Assembly: GCA_003118195.1 (NCBI GenBank)
Contig: BEXV01000612.1
Location: 125,803-139,579, forward strand
Direction of reading: 5' to 3'
DNA length: 13,777 bases
Source of the DNA: Hemicentrotus pulcherrimus
Taxonomy: Eukaryota > Echinodermata > Echinoidea > Camarodonta > Strongylocentrotidae
A program made the position numbers and the translations under genes. Below, one piece after another: positions 1-10,151 of the stretch. Below the pieces are notes generated by a model that worked only from the letters and a program-made list of their open reading frames with translations, was not told the DNA's origin and did no database searches. Numbering within the stretch: position 1 is the stretch's first letter; every line of letters begins with the position of its first letter.

Positions 1-588
1 ATTCTACCTTTAAAACAATTAATTTCGAAAAAAGTACTCTCGATCATCACACGGTCAAGGCAGATGCAGACTGCGAGTAATATTAGCACGCCGATAATCT
101 TTGGATGGGCACGGGCGTAATGCAAAAATAATTTGATTGATTGGGTGTTTATTTGATTTTGAAAAGTAGTGTATTAATGACTTCAGCGACGCCAAGCTAG
201 ATTTGATCATCAGACTGACTACTATTTTATGATTCTGAGCGAAGGCTGAATGGAAATATCCGGAATCGATACAGACATCTGCCCTGACTCGACAATCTAC
301 CATGTCGTCGTAGCATGTTGAATTCCTCATCAACATCATTTCATTTTCACGGGTTCATTGTAAAATATATGCGTCTATTAGTTGTTTTCATAGTTGTTAC
401 TGTTGGAGAATCTGTCAATGACCACGTTGGCAGGAAAGAAAGGTTTCGACAAAGCCAAGGGTGGGATTAGAAGAGATACAGAAAAAGGGAAGAAGAAATA
501 GCCAGGAAGTATAAGATGTGCAATTTGATAGTTACACATTATACACATTGTCTCGAATGATGTCCATAGGGAGAGCCAATGGTTATGA

Positions 589-591
<3 letters not shown>
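1..591. other. No supported gene; intergenic or intronic
   Basis: AT-rich sequence without a supported gene. The minus strand is open from 339 to 55 (94 codons). Its first third has mixed codons and reads somewhat protein-like (for example a stretch MVDCRVRADVCIDSGYFHS), but the rest is AT-driven. No family is recognised and no clear donor closes the better part. A second minus frame (641-378) is partly the translation of the neighbouring GA tract and is not credible. Confidence 0.5.

Positions 592-623
<32 letters not shown>
592..623. repeat. (GA)n microsatellite
   Basis: An uninterrupted run of about 16 GA units on the plus strand, ending in AGGGATGG. It is a pure purine/pyrimidine dinucleotide tract and probably length-polymorphic. 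It is the first of several GA/CT tracts in the window. Confidence 0.95.
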
Positions 624-625
<2 letters not shown>

Positions 626-2080
626 TGGAAATAATACACATTCCCTTTCAAGTTTGCTTTCAAACACGCATATTACAACTTTCACCATGTATTACCAAAG
701 ACGATTGTCGTAATAAGGCTAGCTATACGCTTACTCCATTCTTCGTTGTCACTTTTTGAATACTGTATATTACTATCCAATCAAACCAACTGATGGTAAT
801 CTAGACTTCTGTTGATAGCCCCCAAAGCATTCTCATGTCATACAACGAAACTTACAACCAGTGTTAATAACTATCCTCAAAATAGGGGAGAAAGGAACAA
901 GGACAAATAAGTTAATATCCTCGACCGACGTGCATAACACGAGTTCGAAGCATGCTAAGTGCAAATGTCAGATTTGCTTTTCAGCGAATGTGCTTTCCAG
1001 CACGTTGCTAGTGGTTTGTTTATATTATGTCGGTCCAACCAACCAACCAACGAAAGAAAGTCCTAATTACTTTCAGCTACTTTCTCTCGAAATGTTACTC
1101 CGTGCTCGGAACTCAAGATTAGCCATATCAGCTTTAAACCGTTTTTTCATTTTCAATCCATTTGTTCAGTGTACCCTTGACTTTCTTAATTGTTTTACAC
1201 TCAATCAAATATGATCCCCCTTTTATTTCACGTTACATAAGGCAATTGATAAAGAATTGATGAAATACACACAAATACAATCATTAAGTGCGCAAAGAAA
1301 TAAACTATACCGTATATTGTCGTCATTATTTATTGATTATTTATTTCCAACTTTTCCTCCCATTAACTGACTCGCAACCAGAAACAAAATGATTGATATT
1401 GACTTCATGCATGTGCTTAGTGTTTTCATTTCCGTCAAGCATTGGTAGATGATAAAATATACTGTATTCAACAGGCCAGTTAAATGAACCAATATCAAAT
1501 ACAAGTGACACATTTACACATGAAGCCTTCTATTTGGGTGAAGCTTTACGTACACGAAAATCGCTCGTTGTTATGGCTCTGTAGCCATAGCAGCTGGCAC
1601 ATTGACCGAGAACAAACCGATGTCCGATATCTATTTAACAAACCAGGGGCTTTAAACAAAAAAGGGGAAAATTGAAAAAACTGATGCATAATATCTCCAA
1701 GATCGAAGTTATCGCAACACCCACACAACGAGGGCATTTATTTTAATTAGTAAATCAAATTTAGTGGCCGCCGAAAGGGACAGGCCCCAAGCTGAAAATA
1801 GAGAGGGTCAACAACCAACAAGCTGATGTGGATCTATGTTTTACGATATTTTATTCACATTTCGTGGTTACGTGGTGACTTAATTTTACAAGAAGTTAAT
1901 TGTTGTGATTTAATATTACAAGCGGTAATCAAAATAAAGTGTTTTTAAAAGAAGCAACATAAAAGAGATCTGAGTGGGTTTACTTGACCTCTTCTGTTTG
2001 CGACTGTCGTGAATTAACTTTCATAATAGTGAAGACTTGTGGTAAATCCATAGATGCTTGCTGAACAATATCAAAACATG
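624..2080. other. Gene-less stretch
   Basis: No supported exon or RNA gene. A 117-codon plus frame (861-1214) is the longest open stretch here, but its amino-acid sequence is low in structure, it has no recognisable motif, and it lies in AT-rich DNA where such lengths occur by chance. It contains a short (CCAA)4 run at 1035-1051. Two opposed 63-codon frames at 1484-1737 overlap each other and neither is convincing. Confidence 0.5.
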
Positions 2081-2221
2081 GTAAAAGAGAAACAGAAAGA
2101 ATGGGAGAGGGAGAGAGAAAAAGAGTGTGTGTGAGAGAGAGGGAGAGAGAGATAGAGAGAGGGAGATAGAGAGAGAGAGAGAGAGTGTGGGAGGGGGGGG
2201 GGCGGGGCGGGGGCGGAAGAG
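2081..2221. repeat. Imperfect GA-rich purine tract
   Basis: About 140 bases that are almost entirely purine on the plus strand: GA and GGGA units interrupted by a GTGTGTGTG patch and single TA steps, ending in a G-rich block. It is a degenerate microsatellite. A 79-codon minus frame reading Ser/Leu/His repeats through it is only the translation of the simple repeat. Confidence 0.9.
2193..2215 (+). other. G-run able to form a G-quadruplex
   Basis: The 3' end of the purine tract has G-runs of 10, 4 and 5 separated by single C residues, followed by CGG. Because the run of ten can supply two G-tracts, four tracts of at least three G are available with one-base loops, which meets the usual quadruplex pattern. 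This is read directly from the sequence. Whether it folds or does anything in the cell is unknown. Confidence 0.6.
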
Positions 2222-2227
2222 ACCTGT

Positions 2228-2390
2228 TTTGTTGTATAAGTTATGTCTTTCAATGGCGCATTGGTTTCATAAATAAAATTGTTACTTAACAATAGCAAAT
2301 GATGAAACAAGAGAGCGAAAATGTAGAGACGTGCGGAGGAGAATTTTATTGTTGTATAATTATTGAAGTAACATCTTTCAATGACGCATT
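2228..2390 (+). repeat. Two degenerate direct copies of a 35-43 base unit
   Basis: Copy one (2228-2262) and copy two (2348-2390) both begin with TTGTTGTATAA and end with TCTTTCAATGGCGCATT or TCTTTCAATGACGCATT. The second carries about eight extra bases in the middle. The similarity at both ends and the shared order make chance unlikely. The second copy abuts the palindrome at 2391, so the unit may be the edge of a mobile or satellite-like repeat. The family is not recognised. Confidence 0.55.
2263..2318 (+). repeat. Dispersed repeat, copy A
   Basis: This segment (GTTTCATAAATAAAATTG, then TTACTTAACAA, GATGA and AGAGAGC) is repeated in the same order and orientation at 3411-3464, with a small internal deletion and several substitutions. 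It directly follows the first unit at 2228-2262. The shared order suggests both copies derive from one interspersed element. Confidence 0.55.
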
Positions 2391-2531
2391 ATACAAATGA
2401 TGCACACGTTTGAGTACGTCGGTAGGGATTGTGTGCACAAGGTACCTTTGAATGGTTTTGGACCAAATTCAAAGGTACCGCGTGCACGCAATTCCACCGA
2501 CCCACGAATTAAACCTGTGCATCATCTGTAT
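2391..2531. mobile_element. Long imperfect palindrome, MITE-like
   Basis: The outer arms match as inverted repeats: ATACAAATGATGCACA at 2391 faces TGTGCATCATCTGTAT ending at 2531. The inner arms GGTACCTTTGAA (2441-2452) and TTCAAAGGTACC (2468-2479) are perfect. Between them the arms (about 44-46 bases) match with scattered substitutions and a two-base length difference. The whole unit folds into one hairpin with a very short loop. Known elements of this form are non-autonomous foldback or MITE DNA transposons. A long regulatory RNA hairpin is an alternative, although it is longer than a usual animal pre-miRNA. No clear target-site duplication was found. A plus open frame over 2397-2642 is probably a by-product. 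Confidence 0.55.
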
Positions 2532-2583
2532 CATAAGATGGGGCCTCAATTTGTCAAAATTACAACATTTTGTTATTTTACAG

Positions 2584-2622
2584 ATTTACCAGATGCATGG
2601 CAAAATCATGCGTCCGGTAAAT
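2584..2622. repeat. Second hairpin (16-bp arms)
   Basis: ATTTACCAGATGCATG (2584-2599) faces CATGCGTCCGGTAAAT (2607-2622) across a seven-base loop, with 14 of 16 positions complementary. It lies about 50 bases behind the larger palindrome and may be a remnant of the same element. Confidence 0.5.
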
Positions 2623-2639
2623 TTTTGAATTTGCATAAT

Positions 2640-3410
2640 TAGTGCAATGGATTTAATGCAGAATGACTTAGGCCTAAACCTTAAAAAAATAAAGTCAGGC
2701 CCAACTGACCGTTACTGAAACCTTAACAAAAGAAAGTCATTAGAACAATACAAATTTATTTTGCAAGCTTTTTGAGTTTTGGGGAGGTGCAATTTAAATT
2801 AGAGGAGGTCTGGATCTTGTCCATATCAAGTACAGATATTGAGGCTTTATATGTGTTGCTCCTCGGACCCTCTCGCTTCAGTTTCACCAACACAGCCTCG
2901 AGAACTTGAAATTTGTTACAGATATCTAAAGTACAGTGATCCGAAAAGTGGCGTTGTATGCCACAGCGAAGGTACTAAAGTCTAGGTTTACAACTCACCG
3001 TCAGTCTATGTACAGAAGCATAGATTTTATTTTAGAACGATAACAGTTTGTCCAATTCTGGCGTAAAAATGTGTCCTAAATTGACGTTCTTGATATGTGC
3101 AAACTTTTCCAACTTTGAGAACCCATACTTTTATTAAATTTTCATGCTAGTCGCATCTGAATCATCCAACAATTTAAATAATTCTTCTTCTTATAGAAGC
3201 TGAAAAATCAAATCGCCACCGCGATTTCGCCATTTTGTTTTGGGTTTGGTTTTTTCTTAGTGGAGAAGAGAGAAAGTGCAAACAATCAGGATATCGGTGT
3301 TATTGATTCCAATATCGCATATATCGTGTTTATATCGAGTGCACCAGTAAAAATAACTACACGGTAATTGACCGATCAGATTGCAGGGATTCTTCTATCC
3401 ATCTTATAAT
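2640..3410. other. Gene-less stretch
   Basis: No supported coding segment or RNA gene. It contains a small perfect stem-loop, AAATCGC-CACC-GCGATTT (3210-3227), and clustered ATATCG words near 3290-3340. Neither can be given a function. Confidence 0.5.
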
Positions 3411-3464
3411 AGTTTCATAATTATAATTGCTACTTAACAAGATGATGTACGAGAGAGCAAGAAA
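3411..3464 (+). repeat. Dispersed repeat, copy B
   Basis: Degenerate direct copy of 2263-2318: GTTTCATAATTATAATTGC, then TACTTAACAA, GATGATG and GAGAGAGC. It runs directly into a GA/G-rich tail (to about 3477). The other copy is likewise associated with GA-rich sequence, so the simple repeat may have spread with the element. Confidence 0.5.
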
Positions 3465-3727
3465 GAGGGGGAGGGGCTTAACGGTTGGCGTTATACAATC
3501 TCGTTGAATAATTTCTCGTTTTATTTTTCCCAATCTAAATCATTGAATTAATTATAAAATCGAGGATAAATTATTTTCAGTTCAGTATATTTTATCCAGA
3601 AGAAATTATATCGCAAAACTACAAGTTGACGTAGATTAAGTTCTACAAACGTTTTGTACGATATATTTTTTGCTATGACGTCGTCCTCGTCAGGGTGACT
3701 GTGGTATTATACAGGGGTAATAGTATT

Positions 3728-3790
3728 TAGACTGGGTTTCGAACATGGAACCTCCAGACTCAGTCATGTCCAACACCTCTTCGGATCGAT
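3728..3790 (-). mobile_element. tRNA-derived SINE-like remnant
   Basis: Read on the minus strand this stretch resembles the 3' half of a tRNA. A B-box-like TGTTCGAAACC lies opposite 3735-3745 (RNA polymerase III consensus GGTTCGANNCC), preceded by GACTGAGTCTGGAGGTTCCA, which resembles an anticodon arm and variable region. The 5' half (D arm, A box) is badly degraded, so a functional tRNA is excluded. In invertebrate genomes such stretches usually belong to tRNA-derived SINEs. The plus-strand frame starting with ATG at 3745 (34 codons) reads through it and is probably incidental. Confidence 0.35.
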
Positions 3791-3799
3791 ATGAAGAAA

Positions 3800-5528
3800 A
3801 AAAAGTAAAAGAGCAGAATAGTGCTGGGGAGTTAGATGATATATCATAAAACACATTCTAACTACAGAAAAAGAACAATAATAAAAAATACCTACAAACA
3901 GAAACATGAAAAGGGCAGGCAGGGCACGTATTTCTTCTACATAAAACTGAAGTGAGGGGTCAATTCTGAGTCTGTGATTATTCTAGAACCCTTGATATTG
4001 AGTGGCAACCTGTGACGTGAATTCAAATAGTTCTCAAACACAGCCTCTTTTATCTAATTTCCTCTTTCCCGTGTTTTACAAGGGTTCATATGTGATTGGA
4101 ATAAACTGTAAGGTACGAGTACTCTCACCTCCAAGGCCTAGTCTAGATACGGCCGCTGCTGTTTGTCCTTTTTGTTTCTCTCTAAAGAGGTTCATTGAAG
4201 TGCCTCGGTAACATTGTTGAAGGTTGATGAGAAAACTGTAATTTATGTATGAAATGGTACTCATCATATTCCTTCTATTGTACTAATCCTCTAACATGCA
4301 GACACTCCTGAAACAAATCTCAAACTACAAAGATATTTATGGTTTTCTTTGAAGGTGTCACTGTGCGACACCCTTTAACAGTAAATCTCCCAACCTTGTC
4401 TGAATTTTTCTAACCGTTTTTCCATGGAAATAAAACATAAAACAGGCCTTCAAAAGTATGTCAACACTTCAATGTCAGGAATGGTATACAAAGCCAATTC
4501 ATCGCTTTATACCAATTTTCTTCACCAATAATGTAATTAAATTGCAATAATATAGTTGGGAGAATTAAGAAATCGACCAGATAAATCTTTTGTATCATTA
4601 ATAATGGTTTGTTTTCACTCAAACTTTCAGATTATCTTTAATTGTACATCTAGCATTGAGGTCACTCCCATCTGAACAATGTTTTTACCAACTCCCTTTA
4701 AGTTCAGACCTAATTTTTCCCCGGAAAAGAAATGAGTCTGTTAATACTACAAAGAAGTCTGATGTTGAATAAACAACAAGAATAGTTAACTCTAAATAAG
4801 AGTCCAATTCAAATTTCTGAGCAAACGGGAGTTATAGTACATGGTATATCACAATGTAGCCTAACATGTTCCTCGAGGAAGTAATGTTCAAATTGTGCGA
4901 TTCACTGAAAACAAAAAGGGCGATCTGGTAAATTCCAAACCAATGAATCGAACACTAATGTGAAATTTTCTGATCAGACGATTGATCCTCCCTCAACATT
5001 TTCTCGGCGGTAAAAATCTATTTTATTGAACATGTTGTCGATGCCTAGTGCTCTTGGAATGACTTCGACCATAGCATTATTTAGCTTCGTATTTTTCACA
5101 ATCTTCACACTTCCTATTTGTATAACCCATAAACTAACTCTCTAATAAGCAATCCTAACATTTAAAGTTGAAGACAATTTATGATCACAATAAACATTAC
5201 CACCAAAACTAAAAAGATGCTATTGCAGAGATGTTTCGGATAAAGTGCATGGCCAATAGGTGTTAAGATGATAACAAAGGAGATTTTCTAACATCATGAT
5301 ATTGCTTTGCTATTAAAGTAAAGTTGTCAAATGATGTAAACATTATTTTTTTTTACCTCTGGCATTTTTATTTCTGATTTATTTTTACCTGTGACATTTA
5401 TACACCGAACCGATACCATGGCTACAGCAACCATGGTTAAGTTTATGATGAAGGAATTACTAACACCACGTTTTGTATCTTTACCAAACCTGAAGGAAGC
5501 ATCCACACGATAGAAAATTAATTGACAT
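3800..5528. other. Gene-less stretch
   Basis: No supported exon. AT-rich with several AATAAA-like words, which are uninformative in this composition. A short stem-loop (GGTGTC at 4354-4359 facing GACACC at 4367-4372) and a 69-codon plus frame at 4002-4211 are present. Inside that frame a 30-base segment has exon-like borders (see findings), but no family match is visible. Confidence 0.5.
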
Positions 5529-5606
5529 ATTATTATTCTTCTTCTTGTTATTATAAATAATATTATTAGTAGAAGTATTATTTTTTATCATTAATAGTAT
5601 TACTAT
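5529..5606. repeat. ATT/TTC-rich low-complexity tract
   Basis: Interleaved ATT, TTC and AAT trinucleotides, with partly self-complementary halves (TATTATTCTTCTTCTT facing AGTAGAAGTATTA). It is a decayed trinucleotide microsatellite. Confidence 0.7.
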
Positions 5607-8349
5607 CAATTTGAAATTTAAAGAGAAACGTATACAATGAGATTGAATAACTTAGATTTACTTATAATATTCCGAAACGTGTTTAAAAAATAATGAAACA
5701 CGTATAATTTTATTGGGTCAAGTTTACGTGCAGAAATTGGCATCAAACGTCCATGAGAATCATTTAACAACAACAGTTAGGACATCTAAATAGCGACAGA
5801 GGGAAAATTATGAAATCGAATCAAAGGAATTAAAAGCAAATCTAGCAAATGTTTCATGTCTCCTAAATGTTGCACGGTAACAGCTCCGTAACTGTCTTGA
5901 TCATATATTGAATCCAAGAAGAGACACATATTTAGATATTTTAAAATCCTTTTCTTAACCATTTTCAAATTCCTTTTCCATACAAATTGATGCTTTCGAA
6001 CGCTTGGTACTAGTTTTATATCTGTAAATATAAATATAGTTATAGTCATGTTTGTAACAGACCCCAACACCTTTGATAACACGTCCAAAAAAACACTTCC
6101 GTAACGTGACATAAGCATTAAATGGCATTGATGTTACCTAAGTTTAACAAAGGTAGTGGTTAAACAAATTATGTCAGCGACCTCACCGCTAATAGAAGGC
6201 AGAATGACTCCTAAGTAATCAGTAACATTCATTACTCATCGTCTGATAAATGAAGAGGCCGCAAAACCCTTTTGACCTATTACTATCTTCCCCCGCACTT
6301 ATACAGAAACGTGACTCACCATAATCAATTAGGTTTTTCGCAAAAACAGCATCATTTTTATTCATAGGTAATATGTTATCTACTTTTTTTAAAGGATGGT
6401 ACGCAAATTCTCTGTCTCTTGGTAGTTTCAACTGCAGTTGAGGAATACGTAGCGACAAAATGTTTTTCGTCTCTGATTGTTTTTAAATAAGGATTGTATA
6501 AGGATAATTGCTTCAAACGTTACAATAGGCAACATTAATGTCGCTGATTAACATCAGCAATTATACTGTAATAAAGTAGACCTCACCGAAAAAAAAATAC
6601 GAAAGGGAATTCCTGTCACAAGAGTTTACGACTCATTTCTGCCGTTTAACAAAACTACATGAGCACATAATTCACAAGGTTCTAATGAGTTGAGAATCCC
6701 TTAAAGTCCATTTTAAGGTGTCGAACACAATGTAATTGCAGTCTAATAACGGTGTTGTTTAGTACCGGATTGACCTATACTTTTCAGAGCAGGAAACCTC
6801 TTTATGTAACCTTCACATCAACACACATCCGACATTCCCAACAACTCCCCTTATTTCCCCTTATTTCAGAGCTTGCAAACTGTATTGATACAATTGTTGA
6901 CAAATACTGTTAGTATCCGTTCCAGTTTAGACCATATAATTCCTGACCTATCACACATTTATTGCCAATTTGTTAAAAATTTCTTTAAAATTTCTTGATT
7001 AGTTTATGCATTACGTAAAATAAGAATAAAAATGTTGGACATCAATTTGCCAAAAAAAGTTAACTCCCAAATTGAAAAACACAATTGGTACACAAATTGT
7101 CATATTTGACATTTATATAACTGTAATTCACCCCACTACCACACTATATTCCCATATTTCTTAAAAATTGAAAAAGGTCACATATTGTAGGGCAAAGATC
7201 ACTTATTGAGAGTAGGATTAGAGGAGCTTTCGATTCATTAGGATAATACAAACAAAACATGGTTATCTAATGCCTGACAACGCGCACTAGTTCAAATTTA
7301 CGTATGAGAGTAGTGATATTGTGATACAATTAGTTATTGCCAGTGCCTTGTTCATGTTTGTACAAGACTTGCGACAGGTTTTGCTATACCATTCACGATT
7401 TATGGATTATTTTGGGGGCGCATCTGAGTTTATACACTTTGCGGCTTCTTTCATAATTACATATTAATTTTATCTCATAAAAATTCCCTCAGATTATACT
7501 TTTTTGAACATTTTATGGCCGTTAAAGAATGAATGATCATTAGAAAATCTTTGCATACGATTTATCCCTAAAGGAGCGTCGGAATGCATGTGTTGAATAT
7601 ACTCATTAAAAACAGCAGCATATTACGGAAGAAGACGCAAGAGTTTCAAAATTGTGTCAGTTATATTATAACACAATAATAAATGCAAAAGATGTTTACG
7701 ATACAAGAAATGTATTAGTTGTAAAAAATACAAGAAATATAAAGTAAAATACGTAATGGATGTTTATTTCATCTCTGGAGATGTTTATTATCTTTTTCAC
7801 CAATGATCTGACCTTCAGCATAATGCATGTAAGCCATCAAAGACGTGGGCTTTCTATACGGTGCCTGGATAGCTTAATTCTCTCCTTAACCAAAGTGAAT
7901 ACTTATACGTCTTCCCCCAGCCCTTAAATGCGGTCTCATACGTTTTACAGCATTATTTAGATACAAGAAACATCACTGCATTTGTCTTCTTTCACTATTT
8001 ATTTGAAGATAAAAGAATCATCTTTGAAAACCGAGAGATAAGTCATTGAGTGCAATGCGCTCGTATCAAATAAAGATGGCATTTTGTTAAATATTCGCTT
8101 ATAAAAGTATGTCAGGTTAAGAATTGTAATAAACAATTTGATTTGCAAGGAGAATTGAGCTCGTATAGCAAGTACGAGATCAAGGCAGTAGGGTGACCCA
8201 AAAAATTGAGGAAAAACAACCATGTTAAGTATGATTTTTAAAACACTGGATAAGTCGATAGATATTTAATTGTTGAAAGTGTCAAATTATAAAGGAATCG
8301 ATTAAATCTGAGTATAGGGAGTTTAAGGAATTCTCCCCACTCGTTATTT
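5607..8349. other. Gene-less stretch
   Basis: No supported exon or RNA gene in about 2.7 kb of AT-rich DNA. The minus strand has open frames at 6118-5786 (110 codons), 6458-6219 (79 codons) and 8223-7999 (74 codons). None shows a recognisable domain and none has convincing splice borders. The 6458-6219 frame has the most protein-like composition (mixed charged residues, no homopolymers) but cannot be identified. This is best read as intron or intergenic spacer. Confidence 0.5.
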
Positions 8350-8358
8350 TCTTCCCCT

Positions 8359-8393
<35 letters not shown>

Positions 8394-8401
8394 CTTTTCT
8401 C
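8350..8401. repeat. (CT)n pyrimidine tract
   Basis: About 50 bases of pure pyrimidine on the plus strand, with a core of roughly 16 CT units. It is the only long tract of the GA/CT class here with pyrimidines on the plus strand. Confidence 0.95.
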
Positions 8402-9944
8402 TTGTTTTGTAGTTGTTTATATGACTGCGACAAATTTACAAGTCTTGTTTCTTTTGCGCCCATACATTTGACGCGTTAATGTTCATATTCCCCCTTCCTC
8501 GCCCCCGTTCTGTTGACTAAAAGCTATAAATCCTAATCCTGTATACGAGCGCAATTCATCACGTTTTATCAGCACCAGTTAGGGTAGAAAGGATTTCTGG
8601 TTGTTGTGATATCAAGGTTTATCCTAGTTCAAGGAGATGAAAGGGCAAAGGCACTCCCAAATCTGGTCTCACTTGCAGATCTTATTATTGTTCTACTATT
8701 CTAATGATTTACGGTCCAGAATAGTCGTGGACCATGAAGGGCCGTGAACCGAAATCGAAACAAAAAGAGGATGTAATTTGTTTGCTCCTATCGACCTTCA
8801 TTCGTTAGCTCTTTTACTTTCTCTCGTAGGTGTTCCTCCTTATTGCAATGCCGCCACGATTTTAAAGGCGTTTTGCTGTTTTACCCTGTACGTCGATTGC
8901 CTATGATAAATAATGTTAGGCTACTATACCATTGACGTCAAACAAAAATGATTTCTGAAGGGGATGCATGCGATCTCTTGATCAAAAAAGCCCTAATGCT
9001 ACTCGAGGGTTTATTGTGATATGCCGTTGAGAGATGCACGGTAAGACATTGGAGAGATAACAACAACAACCTCAGAATGTATATCCTCGGGTGTTATTTC
9101 GACATGGTTTCTGTATTATCTCTGCATGACATAAGGCTATATTCAAAACGCATCACATGCGTCCTAATTTTGCGCCATTATATGTTGTAATTCCGTGTTC
9201 CTTCTTTTTCCGCACAAAGTGAAAATCACCTTTGATACTCAAAGGGAATTTTCACACGCTTGTTTATGGTTGCATATAAAATGCTGATCGTATATCATTG
9301 CTCGGCTCTTAGAAGAAGTGTATTTTAAGAGAAAACATACCCTGTTTATACTTCTGAGCGTATTCTGTTGAACTGGTCGTCAATGTGCTTCTCTACAGGA
9401 CCGCCAAGTTTAATACGATTAAAGCACACGGATAATATTACACGACGGACAAGGACGAATTACTGTCCAAAGTGCGTCACTAATGCAAATGTTCACACGT
9501 GATTATCACTTCCTTTGAAAAGTAGGGCTTTTATACATTGTTCCTGTCATTACACAAGTATATAGTGTTTGCCCAGCGGATTCATGTACGTTGGGTATAT
9601 AAGGTTTAAATTGCATGCACAGAGAAGTCCATAGCAACTGACGAAAAGGACCTTGTTTGATTTCAATCAATTATGAGGAATGGAATTAGGCAAACAATTT
9701 TCTATCAAACTAGGATCCCATTATGTACAGTTTAATTTAATACCCCAAAAGAAGAAATTTAGTACTTACACAATGAACGCCGGATGTTCGAAAGAAACTT
9801 ACAATTTTAATCAGCAATCACTGAAATGGCACAATGCTATACTGACATAAAAGAATGTCATCTTTAAATGGTCAGCTATATTTACATCACTTGAACCAAT
9901 ATTAATGTGCGCACATCATAAGTGTTTTGTTTGCATAGTTGCAG
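8402..9944. other. Gene-less stretch with possible regulatory words
   Basis: Less AT-rich in places than the preceding kilobases but without a supported exon. Seen directly: a perfect palindromic CRE word TGACGTCA (8933-8940), an octamer ATGCAAAT (9483-9490), a TATATAAGG word near 9595-9603, and a short inverted pair GGTCCA/TGGACC near 8715-8735. Each is short enough to occur by chance. Together they are at most a hint of a regulatory region ahead of the candidate exon at 9945. Confidence 0.4.
9219..9255. repeat. 37-base hairpin with a triloop
   Basis: GTGAAAATCACCTTTGA (9219-9235) faces TCAAAGGGAATTTTCAC (9239-9255) across a TAC loop. Fifteen of 17 positions pair, with two adjacent central mismatches. 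It is not followed by a U-run. Its role is unknown. It could be the core of a small foldback element or a protein-binding palindrome. Confidence 0.5.
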
Positions 9945-10151
9945 GAAAAAATGCAGAAAAGAAATGAAAGAAGAAGAAAGAGTGATTGCTCCAGAGATAG
10001 AAATATCAAGTTATTCAAAATGACGTCAAGGAATCGAACTAAACTAGACATGGAAAGGGCACAATGCGTCATGAAATTAATAGAAGCAGGTGTGCTCTTC
10101 CGCGACATAGTTACTGAAATGCCTGCTTACAAATCGAAAGATCCAGACTAA
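9945..10151 (+). CDS. Possible 3' exon or element remnant with HTH-like segment
   Basis: An open segment runs from a plausible acceptor (TTTGCATAGTTGCAG, AG at 9943-9944) to TAA at 10149-10151, encoding 68 residues. The first ATG is at 9951, so it could also be a short single-exon ORF. The N-terminal third is very basic (KRNERRRK). Residues from about 35 read DMERAQ, then MKLIEAGVLFRDIVTEM. That has the spacing of the first two helices of the helix-turn-helix found at the N-terminus of Tc1/mariner-type transposases (ERxxIxxLxExGxxxRxIAxxM), but the third helix is replaced by a polar tail before the stop. I infer either a decayed transposase fragment or a short nuclear protein exon. A basic, AT-driven chance frame cannot be excluded. 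No upstream exon was found. Confidence 0.3.
   Translation, partial: EKMQKRNERRRKSDCSRDRNIKLFKMTSRNRTKLDMERAQCVMKLIEAGVLFRDIVTEMPAYKSKDPD

Noticed and set aside
861..1214. Plus frame of 117 codons
   Set aside because: No motif, no splice or start context, and AT-driven composition. Such a length can occur by chance in AT-rich DNA of this extent.
2071..2310. Minus frame of 79 codons rich in Ser, Leu, Pro and His
   Set aside because: It is a translation of the purine tract and G-run, with no real protein features.
2397..2642. Plus frame of 81 codons starting with MMHTFEYV
   Set aside because: It lies across the two palindromic hairpins. The inverted-repeat structure explains the sequence better, and no protein family is recognised.
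3728..3790. Functional tRNA gene on the minus strand
   Set aside because: Only the T-arm and part of the anticodon side are recognisable. The D arm and acceptor stem cannot be paired.
3745..3849. Plus frame of 34 codons starting MEPPDSVMSNTS, followed by an AATAAA
   Set aside because: It covers the tRNA-like minus-strand stretch, a neighbouring frame is also open over much of it, and no family fits. A SINE remnant is the simpler reading.
5786..6118. Minus frame of 110 codons
   Set aside because: Mostly Ile/Leu/Lys/Phe from AT-rich codons, with no recognisable domain or supported start.
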